From Catellatospora sichuanensis (GTDB lineage: Bacteria > Actinomycetota > Actinomycetes > Mycobacteriales > Micromonosporaceae): DNA of 64,000 nucleotides. The notes under the pieces were generated by a model that searched no databases, was not told where the DNA came from, and saw only the letters and a program-made list of their open reading frames with translations. The translations under genes and the position numbers were made by a program. The stretch covers positions 224,178 to 288,177 of the forward strand of contig NZ_ML660185.1 in the NCBI RefSeq assembly GCF_007483665.1. The letters run 5' to 3'. Positions 34,796-43,746 of the stretch are shown here, one piece after another; within the stretch, counting starts at the first letter, position 1, and every line of letters begins with the position of its first letter.

Positions 34796-36571
34796 TCAGG
34801 CGTACGCCTTCGCCTGGAGGGTGAACAGGTCGTGGTAGAGGCCGCCGCGGGCCATCAGCTCGTCGTGGCTGCCCAGCTCTGCGATGGAGCCGTCGCGCAG
34901 CACCACGATCAGGTCCGCGGCGCGCACCGTGGAGAACCGGTGCGAGACGAACAGGGTGATCGCACCCGTGCCCCGGGCGGCTCGCCGGGCCGCCGTCGCG
35001 AAGCGGGTGAACAGCGCGTTCTCGGCGTGGGCGTCGAGCGCGGCGGCGGGCTCGTCGAGGGCCAGCAGCAGCGGCCGGGGCCGCATCAGCGACCGGGCGA
35101 GGCCGAGCGACTGCCACTGGCCGCCGGACAGTTCGGTGCCGTCGGCGTACCCCCGGCCGAGCATGCCGTCCAAGCCGCCGGCCTGGTCGACGGCGCGCCC
35201 GGCACGGGCCCGGTGGATCGCGGCCTGCAGCGCCGCGTCGTCGGCGTGGTGGGTGAGCTCGCCGACGCCGACGTTGTCGCGGACCGTCCAGTGCAGCCGG
35301 GCGAAGTCCTGGAACAGCATGGCGATCCGGCGGTGCCACGACTCGGCCGGGATCCGGCGCAGGTCGGTGCCGTCGACGGTGAGCGTGCCGCCGGTGGGGA
35401 GGTACAGCCCGCAGAGCAGCTTGACCAGGGTGCTCTTGCCTGCGCCGTTCTCGCCGACGAGGGCGACGGTGGCGCCGGCGGGCAGGGTCAGGTCGACGTC
35501 GCGCAGCGTCGGCTCGGCCGCGCCGGGGTAGGCGAAGGTGACGCCGTGCAGGCGGATGCCGTGCCGCAGCCGTCGCGGGGCAGCTGAGGTCGCCGGTTCC
35601 GGGGCGGGTGCGGCGGCGGCCAGTTCGGCGAAGCGGCCCGCGGTGCGCGCCGTTGCGGCGACCGTCGCGTGCAGCCCGATCGCCCCCGCCACCTGCACGC
35701 TGATCTGCACGGCGAGCATTACGACCAGGACGACCTCCCCGACGGTCGCGGTGCCGTCCACGGCCCGGCCGAGCACCAGCAGGATCGCCCCGCCGTACGC
35801 GAAAGCGAACAGCAGCTGTCCACACCCGCGCAGCAGCGCGGCCCGCCACTGCGCCGCCCACAGCGTGTCGGTGGTGCGTGCCCACGTCTGCGCCTGCCGG
35901 GCCAGCAGGAAGCCGTCCGCTCCGCACAGCCGGATCTCCTTGACCGCGTCGGCGTCGGCGGCCAGCGCCAGCAGGTGGCTCGACAGCCGTCCGGCCTCGG
36001 CGGTGCGTTCGCGGGCGCGTTCGGTCAGCTTCGCGGCCCGGCGGGCGACCAGCACCGGCGGCACCGCGGCCAGTGGCAGCAGGGCCAGCCACGGGTCGAC
36101 GGTGGCCAGGATGACCGTGGTCACCGCGGCCCGCAGCACCAGCCCGCCCAGGTGCAGCAGTCCTTCCAGGGACTGCCGGGTCTTCGCGGCGTCCTGGGCG
36201 GCGAGCGCCAGCGTATCGGCGAAGCGGGGGTCGTCGAGGTGGGCCAGGTTCGGCTGCCCGTTGGCCAGCGCCAGCAGCCGCCGGTCGAGCACGGTGCCGG
36301 CCTGCTCGCCGACCTCGAAGTAGGACAGGTGCGCGAAGTGCCCGAGCATCAGCTCCGCGACGAGCAGCGCCGCGACGGCGACGGCCAGCGCGGTGGCGGT
36401 CCCGCTCGCACCGGCGAGCGCGGCGTCGGTGAAGTCGCGCAGCAGGAACCCGATGAACGGGGTGGCCAGGTAGCCGCCGGTCAGCAGGCCGACCGCGACG
36501 GTCAGTCTGCGCGGGTCGGCGGCCCAGGCCAGGCCGAGCACGAAGCCGAGCGCGGTGTGCAGTGTCCTCAT
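34796..36571 (-). CDS. ABC exporter half-transporter, second of pair
   Basis: 591 residues: membrane domain with about six spans (MRTLHTALGFVLGLAWAA at the start), then Walker A GENGAGKST, signature LSGGQWQSLGLARSL, Walker B LLLALDEPAAALD and H-loop FVSHRFSTV. It is coupled to the preceding transporter gene by an ATGA overlap, implying a heterodimer. It is divergent from the glycosyltransferase-like gene at 38428. It is the best candidate exporter for the NRPS product, by position only. Confidence 0.92.
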   Translation of the reverse strand: MRTLHTALGFVLGLAWAADPRRLTVAVGLLTGGYLATPFIGFLLRDFTDAALAGASGTATALAVAVAALLVAELMLGHFAHLSYFEVGEQAGTVLDRRLLALANGQPNLAHLDDPRFADTLALAAQDAAKTRQSLEGLLHLGGLVLRAAVTTVILATVDPWLALLPLAAVPPVLVARRAAKLTERARERTAEAGRLSSHLLALAADADAVKEIRLCGADGFLLARQAQTWARTTDTLWAAQWRAALLRGCGQLLFAFAYGGAILLVLGRAVDGTATVGEVVLVVMLAVQISVQVAGAIGLHATVAATARTAGRFAELAAAAPAPEPATSAAPRRLRHGIRLHGVTFAYPGAAEPTLRDVDLTLPAGATVALVGENGAGKSTLVKLLCGLYLPTGGTLTVDGTDLRRIPAESWHRRIAMLFQDFARLHWTVRDNVGVGELTHHADDAALQAAIHRARAGRAVDQAGGLDGMLGRGYADGTELSGGQWQSLGLARSLMRPRPLLLALDEPAAALDAHAENALFTRFATAARRAARGTGAITLFVSHRFSTVRAADLIVVLRDGSIAELGSHDELMARGGLYHDLFTLQAKAYA

Positions 36572-38370
36572 GCGACGGCGGCCACGTCGTCGCGGAACCG
36601 GCCGGCCTGCAACGCGAACATCTCCGCGTAGTGGCCGCCCGCGGCGAGCAGTTCGTCGTGGTCGCCGCGTTCGACGACGTGCCCGTCGGACAGCACCAGG
36701 ATCTGGTCGGCACGCCGCACCGTGGAGAAGCGGTGCGAGATGACGACGCTGGTCAGGCCCTCGGTCTGGGTGAGGAAGCGGTCGAAGAACTCGACCTCGG
36801 CGCGTACGTCGAGCGCGGCGGTGGGCTCGTCGAGCACCAGCAGGCGGGCGCCGCGGTCGACGGCATGCAGGGCGCGGGCCAGCGCGAAACGCTGCCACTG
36901 GCCGCCGGACAGGTCGCGGCCGCCGGTGTAGCGGGCGTGCAGCGGGGTGTCCAGGCCCGCGGGCAGGTCGTCGAGCACTTCCCCCGCCCCGGCGCGTGCC
37001 GCCGCGGCACGCCAGTCGGCAGGGGTGCCCGTGCCCAGGCCGATGTTCTCGCCCGCGGTCAGCTCGTAGCGGTTGAAGTCCTGGAAGATGACGGCGAGGC
37101 GGCGCTGCCACGAGGCCGGATCGAGGCCGCGCAGGTCGAGGCCGTCGACGGTGATCGCGCCGCGGTCGGGGTCGTAGCAGCGGGTGAGCAGCTTCATCAG
37201 GGTGGTCTTGCCGGCCCCGTTGAGCCCGACGACGGCGGTGCAGCGCCCGGCGGGGATGACCAGGTCGAGGTCGGTGAAGACGCGCCGCCCGCCCGGGTAG
37301 GCGAAGCCGACCTGAGTGAACCGGATCTCGCGCTGCGGAGCGGGTGCCGGGGTGGCCCCGGGCAGGGCTTCGCCGCGTACGGCATCCTCGAAGCCGGTCA
37401 GGGCGGCCAGCGCCCGCCCGCCGAACTGGGTCTGCACGTCGGCCTCGGGGAAGTAGACGCCGAAGCGGATCGGCACCAGCACCGCCTGCACCGCGACGGC
37501 GTACCCGAGCAGGTCGAGTTCGCCGCTCGCGGTGGCCTGGGCGACGGCGGTCAGGGCCAGCGCCGCGCCGACGAGTCCGGTCAGGGCGAAGCCGAGGAAC
37601 GGGCGCAGCAGCAGGCGCCGCCGCATGCTCCAGATCGGATCGAGGTAGCTGCGGTGCTCGCTGTCCAGGCGCGCGGTGAGGAAGTCGAGCAGCCCGAGCA
37701 CCCGGATCTCCTTGGCCGCCGCGGTGCCGGTGGTGAGCGTGCGGGTGTACGCCAGGCGGCGGCGCTGCGGGGACAGCGCGTCCCACTCCGCCGCGAAGCG
37801 GCCCAGCGAACCGCGCTGCCCGAACCGGATGACCAGCGCGGTCGCCGCGACGACGAGGCCGGCGAGCGGGGACAGCACCACCGCGATCAGTGCGACCGCT
37901 CCGGCGAGCCCGGTGTAGCGGGCCAGCAGTGCGGGCAGCGCCGCGGCGGCGTCGCCGGGCGACGGGGCGGCCCGGTCGGTCGCGGTGCGCACGTCGGCCA
38001 GCAGGTCCAGCGTGCCGGGGCGCTCCAGGGCCGCCACGGGCGCGTCGGTGAACGCCGCCCGCAGCGCCCGCTGCACGCAGTGCCCGTCGACGCGGCGCGA
38101 GACCAGCTCGGCCAGCGCGGCCTGCAGCGGGCCGAGCAGCTGCTGCGCGACGAGCGCGGCGAGGGTGAGCGCGACGGCGGTGCCGAGGGCGGCTTCGCCG
38201 CGGGCCACCGCGGGCACCCGGGCCAGCAGCACCGCCATGCTCACGATGAAGACGATCGGGGCCAGCCCGAATGCGGCGCTGACGAGCAGGGCGACCGCGA
38301 CCGGCAGGGTTCCCGCTTGGCGCAGCAGACGGGCCAGGTCGAACCATCGCCGCAGTGCGGGCAGCATCAT
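36568..38370 (-). CDS. ABC exporter half-transporter, first of pair
   Basis: 600 residues: six-span membrane domain (long insert around RDVRTATDRAAPSPG-like linkers), Walker A GLNGAGKTT, signature LSGGQWQRFALARAL, Walker B LLVLDEPTAALDVR and H-loop VISHRFSTV, all intact. GGGAGGA precedes ATG 38370. Both partners appear catalytically complete, unlike the pair at 20-24 kb. The gene begins in the AT-rich divergent region shared with the glycosyltransferase-like gene. Confidence 0.92.
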   Translation of the reverse strand: MMLPALRRWFDLARLLRQAGTLPVAVALLVSAAFGLAPIVFIVSMAVLLARVPAVARGEAALGTAVALTLAALVAQQLLGPLQAALAELVSRRVDGHCVQRALRAAFTDAPVAALERPGTLDLLADVRTATDRAAPSPGDAAAALPALLARYTGLAGAVALIAVVLSPLAGLVVAATALVIRFGQRGSLGRFAAEWDALSPQRRRLAYTRTLTTGTAAAKEIRVLGLLDFLTARLDSEHRSYLDPIWSMRRRLLLRPFLGFALTGLVGAALALTAVAQATASGELDLLGYAVAVQAVLVPIRFGVYFPEADVQTQFGGRALAALTGFEDAVRGEALPGATPAPAPQREIRFTQVGFAYPGGRRVFTDLDLVIPAGRCTAVVGLNGAGKTTLMKLLTRCYDPDRGAITVDGLDLRGLDPASWQRRLAVIFQDFNRYELTAGENIGLGTGTPADWRAAAARAGAGEVLDDLPAGLDTPLHARYTGGRDLSGGQWQRFALARALHAVDRGARLLVLDEPTAALDVRAEVEFFDRFLTQTEGLTSVVISHRFSTVRRADQILVLSDGHVVERGDHDELLAAGGHYAEMFALQAGRFRDDVAAVA

Positions 38371-38397
38371 GCCGACGTCCTCCCGACAGCCGCTATC

Positions 38398-38427
38398 ATC
38401 AATAAACTTAACAGTTAACATACTTAA
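38398..38427. promoter_or_regulatory. AT-rich divergent promoter of the exporter and biosynthetic genes
   Basis: A 30-nt AT-rich stretch in an otherwise very GC-rich region. It holds an 11-bp dyad TTAACAGTTAA (38408-38418) and ACTTAA direct repeats. TAACAT (38416-38421) lies 6 nt before ATG 38428, so the rightward gene is probably leaderless. A dyad overlapping the -10 is suited to a cluster repressor or activator. Confidence 0.55.
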
Positions 38428-39528
38428 ATGCACGGGTTGATTTCCGCCGCGGTGACCACGCACCCGCGCCGCCGTCCGGAGGCCGACGCCCTCGCGGCGA
38501 GCCAGCCGGGGCTGGACTTCGAGGTCGTCGAGGATCCCGAACCCGACGGGCCGCGCAGCGCGCTGCGCACCGCGCGGCTGGCCTGGCGGCGAGCCGATCC
38601 CGGCTGCACGCACCGGTTGCTGGTGCAGGACGACATGCGGCTCGCGCCCGGGTTCGCCCGGCTCGTGCGGGCGGCCGTGGCGGCGCAGCCGGACCGGATC
38701 CTGTGCCTGTTCACCGAATGGGGTTCGCGCACCTCGCCGGCGGTGCGGTTGGCCGCGCTGACGGGCGCGGGCTGGGTGCCGCTGCTCGACCCGTACGTGC
38801 CGACGACCGCCGTGGTCCTGCCCACCGCGGTCGCGCATGCCCTCGCCGAGTTCCCGGCCGAGCCGGGCGAGCCCGACGACGTGCTGCTGCTGCGCTTCGC
38901 CCGGAAGCACGGGATGACGCCGCTGGTCAGCAGCCCCAACCTGGCCGAGCACGAGCAGGGCGACTCGCTGATCGGCAACGACGTGCTGCAGGGCCCGCGA
39001 CGGGCGGCGCTGTTCGGCGGCCCGCCCGGTGACTGGGCAGCCGTCCTGGTCCCGCCGATGGTGCCGCACCTGCTGCTGTTCGACGGGGTGGTGGTGTGCC
39101 AGGTGCCGGACGGCGAAGGCTGGCGGGCGGTGCCGGCCGACGAGTTCCTCGCCCTGTCCGGCCTGTCCGTGCCCGACCTGCTGGACGGGTATGCCGCGAC
39201 GGTCGCCGAGTGCGACCCGGCCGGGCGGATGCGCCGGGTGGTCGCGGACTCGTTGCTGTTGCAGCTGTGGCTGGCCGCCTTCTGCTACGGCGTCGCGGCG
39301 TATCAGGTGGTGGGCGACGCCGCGACGGTGGACCGCGCGCTGCGGACCGTGCGTGGCGCGGCCGCGCTGCGCACCCTCGCGCCGGGCGCGCTGCGCCGAT
39401 TCGTGCCCGGCCACCGGCTCGCGGCGCTGTCCACACTGGTGGCTCCGCTGGTGCGGCAGGCCATATCGGACGGATGTGTACACGCTGGTAAGGCGGGAGA
39501 TCACTTCTGGAAAGGATCTTTCCAGTAA
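38428..39528 (+). CDS. glycosyltransferase-like (GT-A) protein
   Basis: 366 residues, no signal. CTHRLLVQDDMRLAPGFARLV near residue 60 resembles the DxD/EDD nucleotide-sugar site of GT-A enzymes, and LPTAVAHALAEFP...DDVLLLRFARKHGMTPLVSSPNL fits the second half of such folds. The last 20 codons (from ISDGCVHAG onward) are AT-richer than the rest and end in a hairpin. It stands beside the exporters and upstream of the condensation-domain gene. A sugar transfer is inferred, with modest confidence. Confidence 0.6.
   Translation: MHGLISAAVTTHPRRRPEADALAASQPGLDFEVVEDPEPDGPRSALRTARLAWRRADPGCTHRLLVQDDMRLAPGFARLVRAAVAAQPDRILCLFTEWGSRTSPAVRLAALTGAGWVPLLDPYVPTTAVVLPTAVAHALAEFPAEPGEPDDVLLLRFARKHGMTPLVSSPNLAEHEQGDSLIGNDVLQGPRRAALFGGPPGDWAAVLVPPMVPHLLLFDGVVVCQVPDGEGWRAVPADEFLALSGLSVPDLLDGYAATVAECDPAGRMRRVVADSLLLQLWLAAFCYGVAAYQVVGDAATVDRALRTVRGAAALRTLAPGALRRFVPGHRLAALSTLVAPLVRQAISDGCVHAGKAGDHFWKGSFQ
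39507..39525 (+). terminator. hairpin at the end of the GT-A-like gene
   Basis: CTGGAAAG GAT CTTTCCAG is a perfect 8-3-8 hairpin overlapping the last codons, followed by the stop TAA at 39526 and an AT-rich stretch to about 39555. It could be a terminator or part of the regulatory island. The 162-nt gap to 39690 contains no gene. Confidence 0.4.
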
Positions 39529-39689
39529 TCGTAAACTGTGCTATCAGTTATATGCCCATGGATGGATGACCTCCGACCGCGGGGCGTTGCTCGCGCCGAC
39601 CCCGGCGCGCCGTGTCACCCGGTTCCACCGCAGACAGGCAGGCGTCGATGGATAACCAAGCACCGCGCGGCGGCGAGGGGGTGGGCTGA

Positions 39690-41003
39690 GTGCAGGTCAT
39701 CCCGCGTCGCGCCACGCCGTCCGGCACCGCGCCGCTGTCCCTGCTGCAGCAGCGGTGGTGGCACCTGTGCACCGCGTACGAGGGCGGCGCATCGCCGATC
39801 GTGGTGATCGCCGACCGCATCACCGCGCCGCTGGACGTGCCCGCGTTCACGGCGGCCGTCAGCGCGCTCGCCGACCGGCACGACGCCCTGCGCACCACGT
39901 TCGCCGTCGGCCCCGACGGGCCGCGGCAGGTGATCGCACCACCCGGCGGCCTGGTGACGGAGCTGCTCGACGTGTCCGGGGAGGCCGACCCGCCCGGCCG
40001 GGCACGGGAGCTGGTCGCGGAACTGGCCAGGGCGCTGCTCGACCTGGCCGGCGGCAGGCTGGTGCGCTCCCGGCTGATCCGCCTCGGCCCGGCCGACCAC
40101 GTCTGGTGCCTGGCGGTGCACCACATCCTGGTCGACGGCGAGTCGGCCATGATCCTGCAACGCGAGGCCGTGGCGCTCTACCGGGGCGAGCCGCTGCCCG
40201 AGCCGTTCATCGGGTATGCCGACTTCGCCGCCTGGCAGTGCGCCGACACCACCGGAGACGTAGATCTGGCCTGGTGGACCGAGCGGCTGCGCGGCGTGCC
40301 GCCGCTGGAGCTGCCCACCGACCTGCCCCGGCCGCCGGCCAAGACGCTCCGCGGCGGCCAGGTCGACGTGCACGTCGCCGCGCCGGTCGCGGACGCGCTG
40401 GACCGCTTCGCCCGGCAGCGGCGGGCCACGCCGTACATGGTGCTGGCCACCGCCCTGCTGGTGGTGCTCGCGCGGCGCTCCGGGCAGACCGATCTGTGCG
40501 TGGGCATGCCGGTGTCCGGCCGCCTGCTGGAGGAGACCGAGCGCACGGTGGGCCTGTTCGCCAACACGATCGCGCTGCGGGTCGACCTGTCCGGCGATCC
40601 GGATCTCGGCGAGCTGCTGGGCCGGGTCCGCGCCGCGACGATCGACGGGCTGGCCCGGCAGGCGGTGCCGTTCGGGCAGGTCGTCGCCGCGGTCGACCCG
40701 GACGCCGACCGCTCCCGCACCCCGGTCTTCCAGGTGACGGCGGCGCTGCATACGCATACCGCCGCCGGGCCGGTCGATCCGCACTGGCGGCCGTTCGCCC
40801 AGAGCGCCCCGCAGATCCTGCACGACCTGGGGGTGGATGCCTGGCGCGAGCCCGACGGCCTGGAGCTGACGCTGCGCTACGACACCGGGCTGTTCACCGC
40901 GGACACCGCCGCCGCGCTGGCCGACGAGATCGTCGCGGTGCTGCGGGACCTGGCCGAGGGTGCGACGCCGGCAGTGTTCGCGGTGGCGGCACGGCATGGG
41001 TAG
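39690..41003 (+). CDS. free-standing condensation-domain (PapA-like) enzyme
   Basis: 437 residues forming one condensation-type domain: LSLLQQRWWHLCTAYEG (C1), RHDALRTTF (C2), HHILVDGES at residues 144-152 (the HHxxxDG active-site motif), and ETERTVGLFANTIALRVDL (C5). No adenylation or carrier domain is attached. Free-standing members include PapA-type enzymes that acylate sugars or alcohols. Here it overlaps by 8 nt a GT1 glycosyltransferase, so transfer of an acyl or peptidyl group onto a glycoside is a plausible role. Confidence 0.85.
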   Translation: MQVIPRRATPSGTAPLSLLQQRWWHLCTAYEGGASPIVVIADRITAPLDVPAFTAAVSALADRHDALRTTFAVGPDGPRQVIAPPGGLVTELLDVSGEADPPGRARELVAELARALLDLAGGRLVRSRLIRLGPADHVWCLAVHHILVDGESAMILQREAVALYRGEPLPEPFIGYADFAAWQCADTTGDVDLAWWTERLRGVPPLELPTDLPRPPAKTLRGGQVDVHVAAPVADALDRFARQRRATPYMVLATALLVVLARRSGQTDLCVGMPVSGRLLEETERTVGLFANTIALRVDLSGDPDLGELLGRVRAATIDGLARQAVPFGQVVAAVDPDADRSRTPVFQVTAALHTHTAAGPVDPHWRPFAQSAPQILHDLGVDAWREPDGLELTLRYDTGLFTADTAAALADEIVAVLRDLAEGATPAVFAVAARHG

Positions 41004-42231
41004 CCACGTCGCGTTCTTCAACATCCCGGCGCTGGGGCACCTGTTCCCGACCCTGGGCGTGGTCGCCGAGCTGGTGCGGCGCGGGCACCGGGTCAGTTAT
41101 GCGGCGACCGCCGACCGGGCCGCGTACGTGGCCGCGGCCGGGGCGCGGGTGATCCCGTACACCTCGACCCGCCCGGGTGACACCGATCCGGAACCGCGCA
41201 CCCCCGCCCGCGCCGAGCACATCGGACGCAGCCTGCTCAACTTCCTGGCCGAGACCGAGCACACCCTGCCGCAGCTGGAGCCGGCCCTGCTGGCCGACCC
41301 GCCGGACCTGGTGCTGTTCGACCGGATGGCGTTCGCCGGACACGTGTTCGCGCACACCCACGACATTCCCGCGATCCAGCTGTGGCCGATGATCGTTTCG
41401 GCGGGGCCGTGGTCGCTGAACGAGGCGGTCCCGGTCGATTTCGGGCATCCGACGCTGGCCGAGTACACCCTGCGCCTGGAGCGTTTCCTGACCGGGCGCG
41501 GGCTGACCGGGCTGACCACGGATGGCTTCCTCACCCCGCGGGTGGTGCGCCACCTGGCCTTCCTGCCGCGGGCGTTCCAGTACGCGGGCCCGGCCTTCGG
41601 CGACGAGTTCGCCTTCGTCGGGCCGTGCACGACCCCGCGCGCCGGTGATGTGCCCTGGTCGCCGCCTGCCGACGGCGCGCCGGTGGCGCTGGTGTCGCAG
41701 GGCACGCTCAACAACCACTGGCCGGACTTCTACCGCCTGGTGTTCGAGGCGTTCGCGGACACGCCCTGGCACGTGGTGCTGGCCGTGGGCCGCCGCCTCG
41801 ACCCGGCCGCCCTGGGTGCGCCGCCGCGCAACGTCCAGGTCATGCCGGTGGTGCCGCAGCTGGCGGTGCTGGCGCACGCGCGGGTGTTCGTCTCGCACGG
41901 CGGGCTGGGCGGCGTCATGGAGTCCGTGCAGGCCGGCGTCCCGCACGTGGCCGTGGCCCGCACGCTGGAGCAGGACCTCAACGCCGCCCGCATCGTCGAC
42001 ACCGGGCTGGGCGCGTCGCTGGCCCTGGAGGGGCTGACCCCGGCGCGGCTGCGCGACACGGTGCACCGGGTCGCCGAGGACCCCCGCATCGCGGCGGGCG
42101 TCGCCGCGATGCGGGCCGAGGTGCTGGCCGCGGGTGGTCCGGCGCGCGCCGCCGATCTCATCGAATCGTGCCTGCGGGAGCCCGCCCAGCGCGGCGCCGC
42201 AGGCGTGCGGACCCTGGCCCCTCAGGGATAG
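40996..42231 (+). CDS. GT1 (MGT family) glycosyltransferase
   Basis: 411 residues with a GT-B fold: an N-terminal acceptor domain opening GSHVAFFNIPALGHLFPTLGVVAELV (glycine-rich loop with the catalytic His), and a C-terminal donor domain with VSHGGLGGVMESVQAGVPHV, the MGT/UGT donor-sugar signature. MGT enzymes glycosylate macrolides, glycopeptides and lipopeptides. Its translation is coupled to the condensation-domain gene (8-nt overlap). It is followed by a strong terminator. Sugar and acceptor are unknown. Confidence 0.92.
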   Translation: MGSHVAFFNIPALGHLFPTLGVVAELVRRGHRVSYAATADRAAYVAAAGARVIPYTSTRPGDTDPEPRTPARAEHIGRSLLNFLAETEHTLPQLEPALLADPPDLVLFDRMAFAGHVFAHTHDIPAIQLWPMIVSAGPWSLNEAVPVDFGHPTLAEYTLRLERFLTGRGLTGLTTDGFLTPRVVRHLAFLPRAFQYAGPAFGDEFAFVGPCTTPRAGDVPWSPPADGAPVALVSQGTLNNHWPDFYRLVFEAFADTPWHVVLAVGRRLDPAALGAPPRNVQVMPVVPQLAVLAHARVFVSHGGLGGVMESVQAGVPHVAVARTLEQDLNAARIVDTGLGASLALEGLTPARLRDTVHRVAEDPRIAAGVAAMRAEVLAAGGPARAADLIESCLREPAQRGAAGVRTLAPQG

Positions 42232-42233
42232 GC

Positions 42234-42267
42234 AGCGGGCCGCCCGGCGCCCCCCGGGCGGCCCGCT
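42234..42267 (+). terminator. strong GC terminator after the glycosyltransferase
   Basis: AGCGGGCCGCCCGG (42234-42247) pairs perfectly with CCGGGCGGCCCGCT (42254-42267), 6-nt loop, 2 nt after the stop codon. It separates the C-domain/GT1 transcript from the esterase/NRPS transcript. Confidence 0.8.
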
Positions 42268-42296
42268 ACCTCTGCTCCGGCAGATGCCATCGATAG

Positions 42297-42437
42297 ATGG
42301 GCCGGTTTAAATCAACCGAACCGCCAGCCGTGATCGCAGTTATGTACCTAAGAAACTTAACTATTTATTGGCATCGTGGTCGCGTCGGCGGGGAAAGCCC
42401 GCCACATCCCCCTCGGGAATCGATGGAGGTTCCACTA
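42297..42437 (+). promoter_or_regulatory. AT-rich leader of the esterase-NRPS operon
   Basis: After the terminator a stretch around 42297-42375 is distinctly AT-rich compared with flanking genes. It contains CAGTTAT (42337-42343), AAACTTAAC (42353-42361), TATTTATTG and GGTTTAAAT. AAACTTAAC also occurs in the 38.4-kb island, and CAGTTA in all three islands. It is inferred to be the promoter and possibly operator of the esterase-NRPS operon. Confidence 0.5.
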
Positions 42438-43742
42438 GTGATCACAGTTTCGACGGCACGCGGCGACTCGCCCGGCACGCGTCGGCGCGCCGGGACGAGC
42501 CGGGTGCCGAGGCGTGTCACCGCCGGCCTCGCGGCCCTCGGCCTGCTCGCGACCACCTTGGTCGCCGCGGCCGGCCCGGCCTCCGGCGGTCTGCCCGCGC
42601 GCTGGGTGGGGACCTGGGGGACCGCACTCACCGCGCCGAGCCTGGCCAACACCGGCAGCTCGCTCAACGGCTTCACCGACCAGTCGATCCGCCAGCTGGT
42701 GCGGGTCTCCCTCGGCGGGGAGAAGGTCCGGCTGCGGATCACCAACGCGTACGGCACCGGCCCGCTGACCATCGGCCACGCCAGCGTCGGCCTGCCGGTC
42801 TCGCCCGGCTCGCCGCAGCTGCAGCCCGGCAGCATCCGTGAGATCACCTTCAACGGCAGCGAGACCGCCGTCGTCTACAAGGGAGCGGAGCTGCTGACCG
42901 ACCCGATCGACCTGCCGGTGTCGGCGACCGCGGAACTCGCGGTGACCCTCTACCTGCCGACCGCGACCGGGGCCACCTCCTGGCACTGGACCGCCCGCCA
43001 GACCTCCTACGTCTACGCCGGCGACAAGGCCGAGGACCTGACCGGCGCCGGGCAGACCGCCGCCTACAACCACTTCTACTACCTGGCCGGGATCGAGGTG
43101 CTCACCAAGACCGGCGCGGGCACGGTGGTCGTGCTCGGCGACTCCATCAGCGACGGGTCGGGCTCCACGCTCGGCGCGAACACCCGCTGGCCCGACTACC
43201 TCGCCACCCGGGTCACCGGCACCTGGCCGGCGCTGGGCGACCCCGGCGTGCTCAACGTGAGCCTCGCCGGCAACCAGGTCACCAAGGACGGCCTGGCCAT
43301 CAACTCCCCGGCCCTGGGTGACAGCGCCCTGGCCCGCCTGGACGACGACGTGTTCAGCCAGCCCGGTGTACGCACCGTCATCGTCGAACTCGGCATCAAC
43401 GACGTCCACCTGTCCGGCTTCCCGGCCGACCAGATCATCGGCGGGCTGCGCCAGCTGGCGATCCAGGCCAAGGACCGCGGGGTGCGCGTCGTGGCGGCCA
43501 CGCTCGGCCCGTTCGAGGGCTACTCGACGTGGACCGCGGACAAGGAGGCCGTACGCCAGGCGGTCAACACCTGGCTGCGGGGCAGCAACGAGTTCGACGC
43601 GCTGCTCGACTTCGACCAGATCCTGCGGGACCCGGCCGCGCCGAGCAAGGTGCTGCCCGCGTACGACAGCGGCGACCACATCCACCCGAACGACGCAGGC
43701 GCGCAGGCCCTCGCCGCGGCCGTGCCGCTCTGGCTGCTGTGA
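42438..43742 (+). CDS. secreted SGNH/GDSL hydrolase
   Basis: 434 residues: basic N-terminus, hydrophobic signal segment (VTAGLAALGLLATTLVAAAGPASGG), an N-terminal domain starting WVGTWGTALTAPSL typical of actinobacterial secreted SGNH esterases, then the catalytic domain with GDSISDGSG (nucleophile Ser), a Gly and Asn in block II-III (GNQVT, LGINDVHLS) and GDHIHPNDAG (Asp-His). GGAGG is 8 nt before GTG 42438. It is 4 nt upstream of the NRPS gene. It could remove an ester or release and trim the product outside the cell; that link is positional. Confidence 0.9.
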   Translation: MITVSTARGDSPGTRRRAGTSRVPRRVTAGLAALGLLATTLVAAAGPASGGLPARWVGTWGTALTAPSLANTGSSLNGFTDQSIRQLVRVSLGGEKVRLRITNAYGTGPLTIGHASVGLPVSPGSPQLQPGSIREITFNGSETAVVYKGAELLTDPIDLPVSATAELAVTLYLPTATGATSWHWTARQTSYVYAGDKAEDLTGAGQTAAYNHFYYLAGIEVLTKTGAGTVVVLGDSISDGSGSTLGANTRWPDYLATRVTGTWPALGDPGVLNVSLAGNQVTKDGLAINSPALGDSALARLDDDVFSQPGVRTVIVELGINDVHLSGFPADQIIGGLRQLAIQAKDRGVRVVAATLGPFEGYSTWTADKEAVRQAVNTWLRGSNEFDALLDFDQILRDPAAPSKVLPAYDSGDHIHPNDAGAQALAAAVPLWLL

Positions 43743-43746
43743 CCCG

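Noticed and set aside
34796-38347. A 1183-codon minus-strand ORF fusing two exporters
   Set aside because: The N-terminal part is a low-complexity Arg/Ala frame; the ATP-binding exporter starts at ATG 36571 and is separate from the other.
36568-39504. One giant minus-strand ORF joining the exporter with the region beyond 38370
   Set aside because: The upstream part has no transporter sequence; the real start is the ATG at 38370 with GGGAGGA. The rest is antisense to the glycosyltransferase-like gene.
39440-39600. GntR-like phrase (RREITSG) in the frame ending near 39655
   Set aside because: A short chance resemblance in a frame that overlaps the end of the GT-A-like gene; no full winged helix follows.
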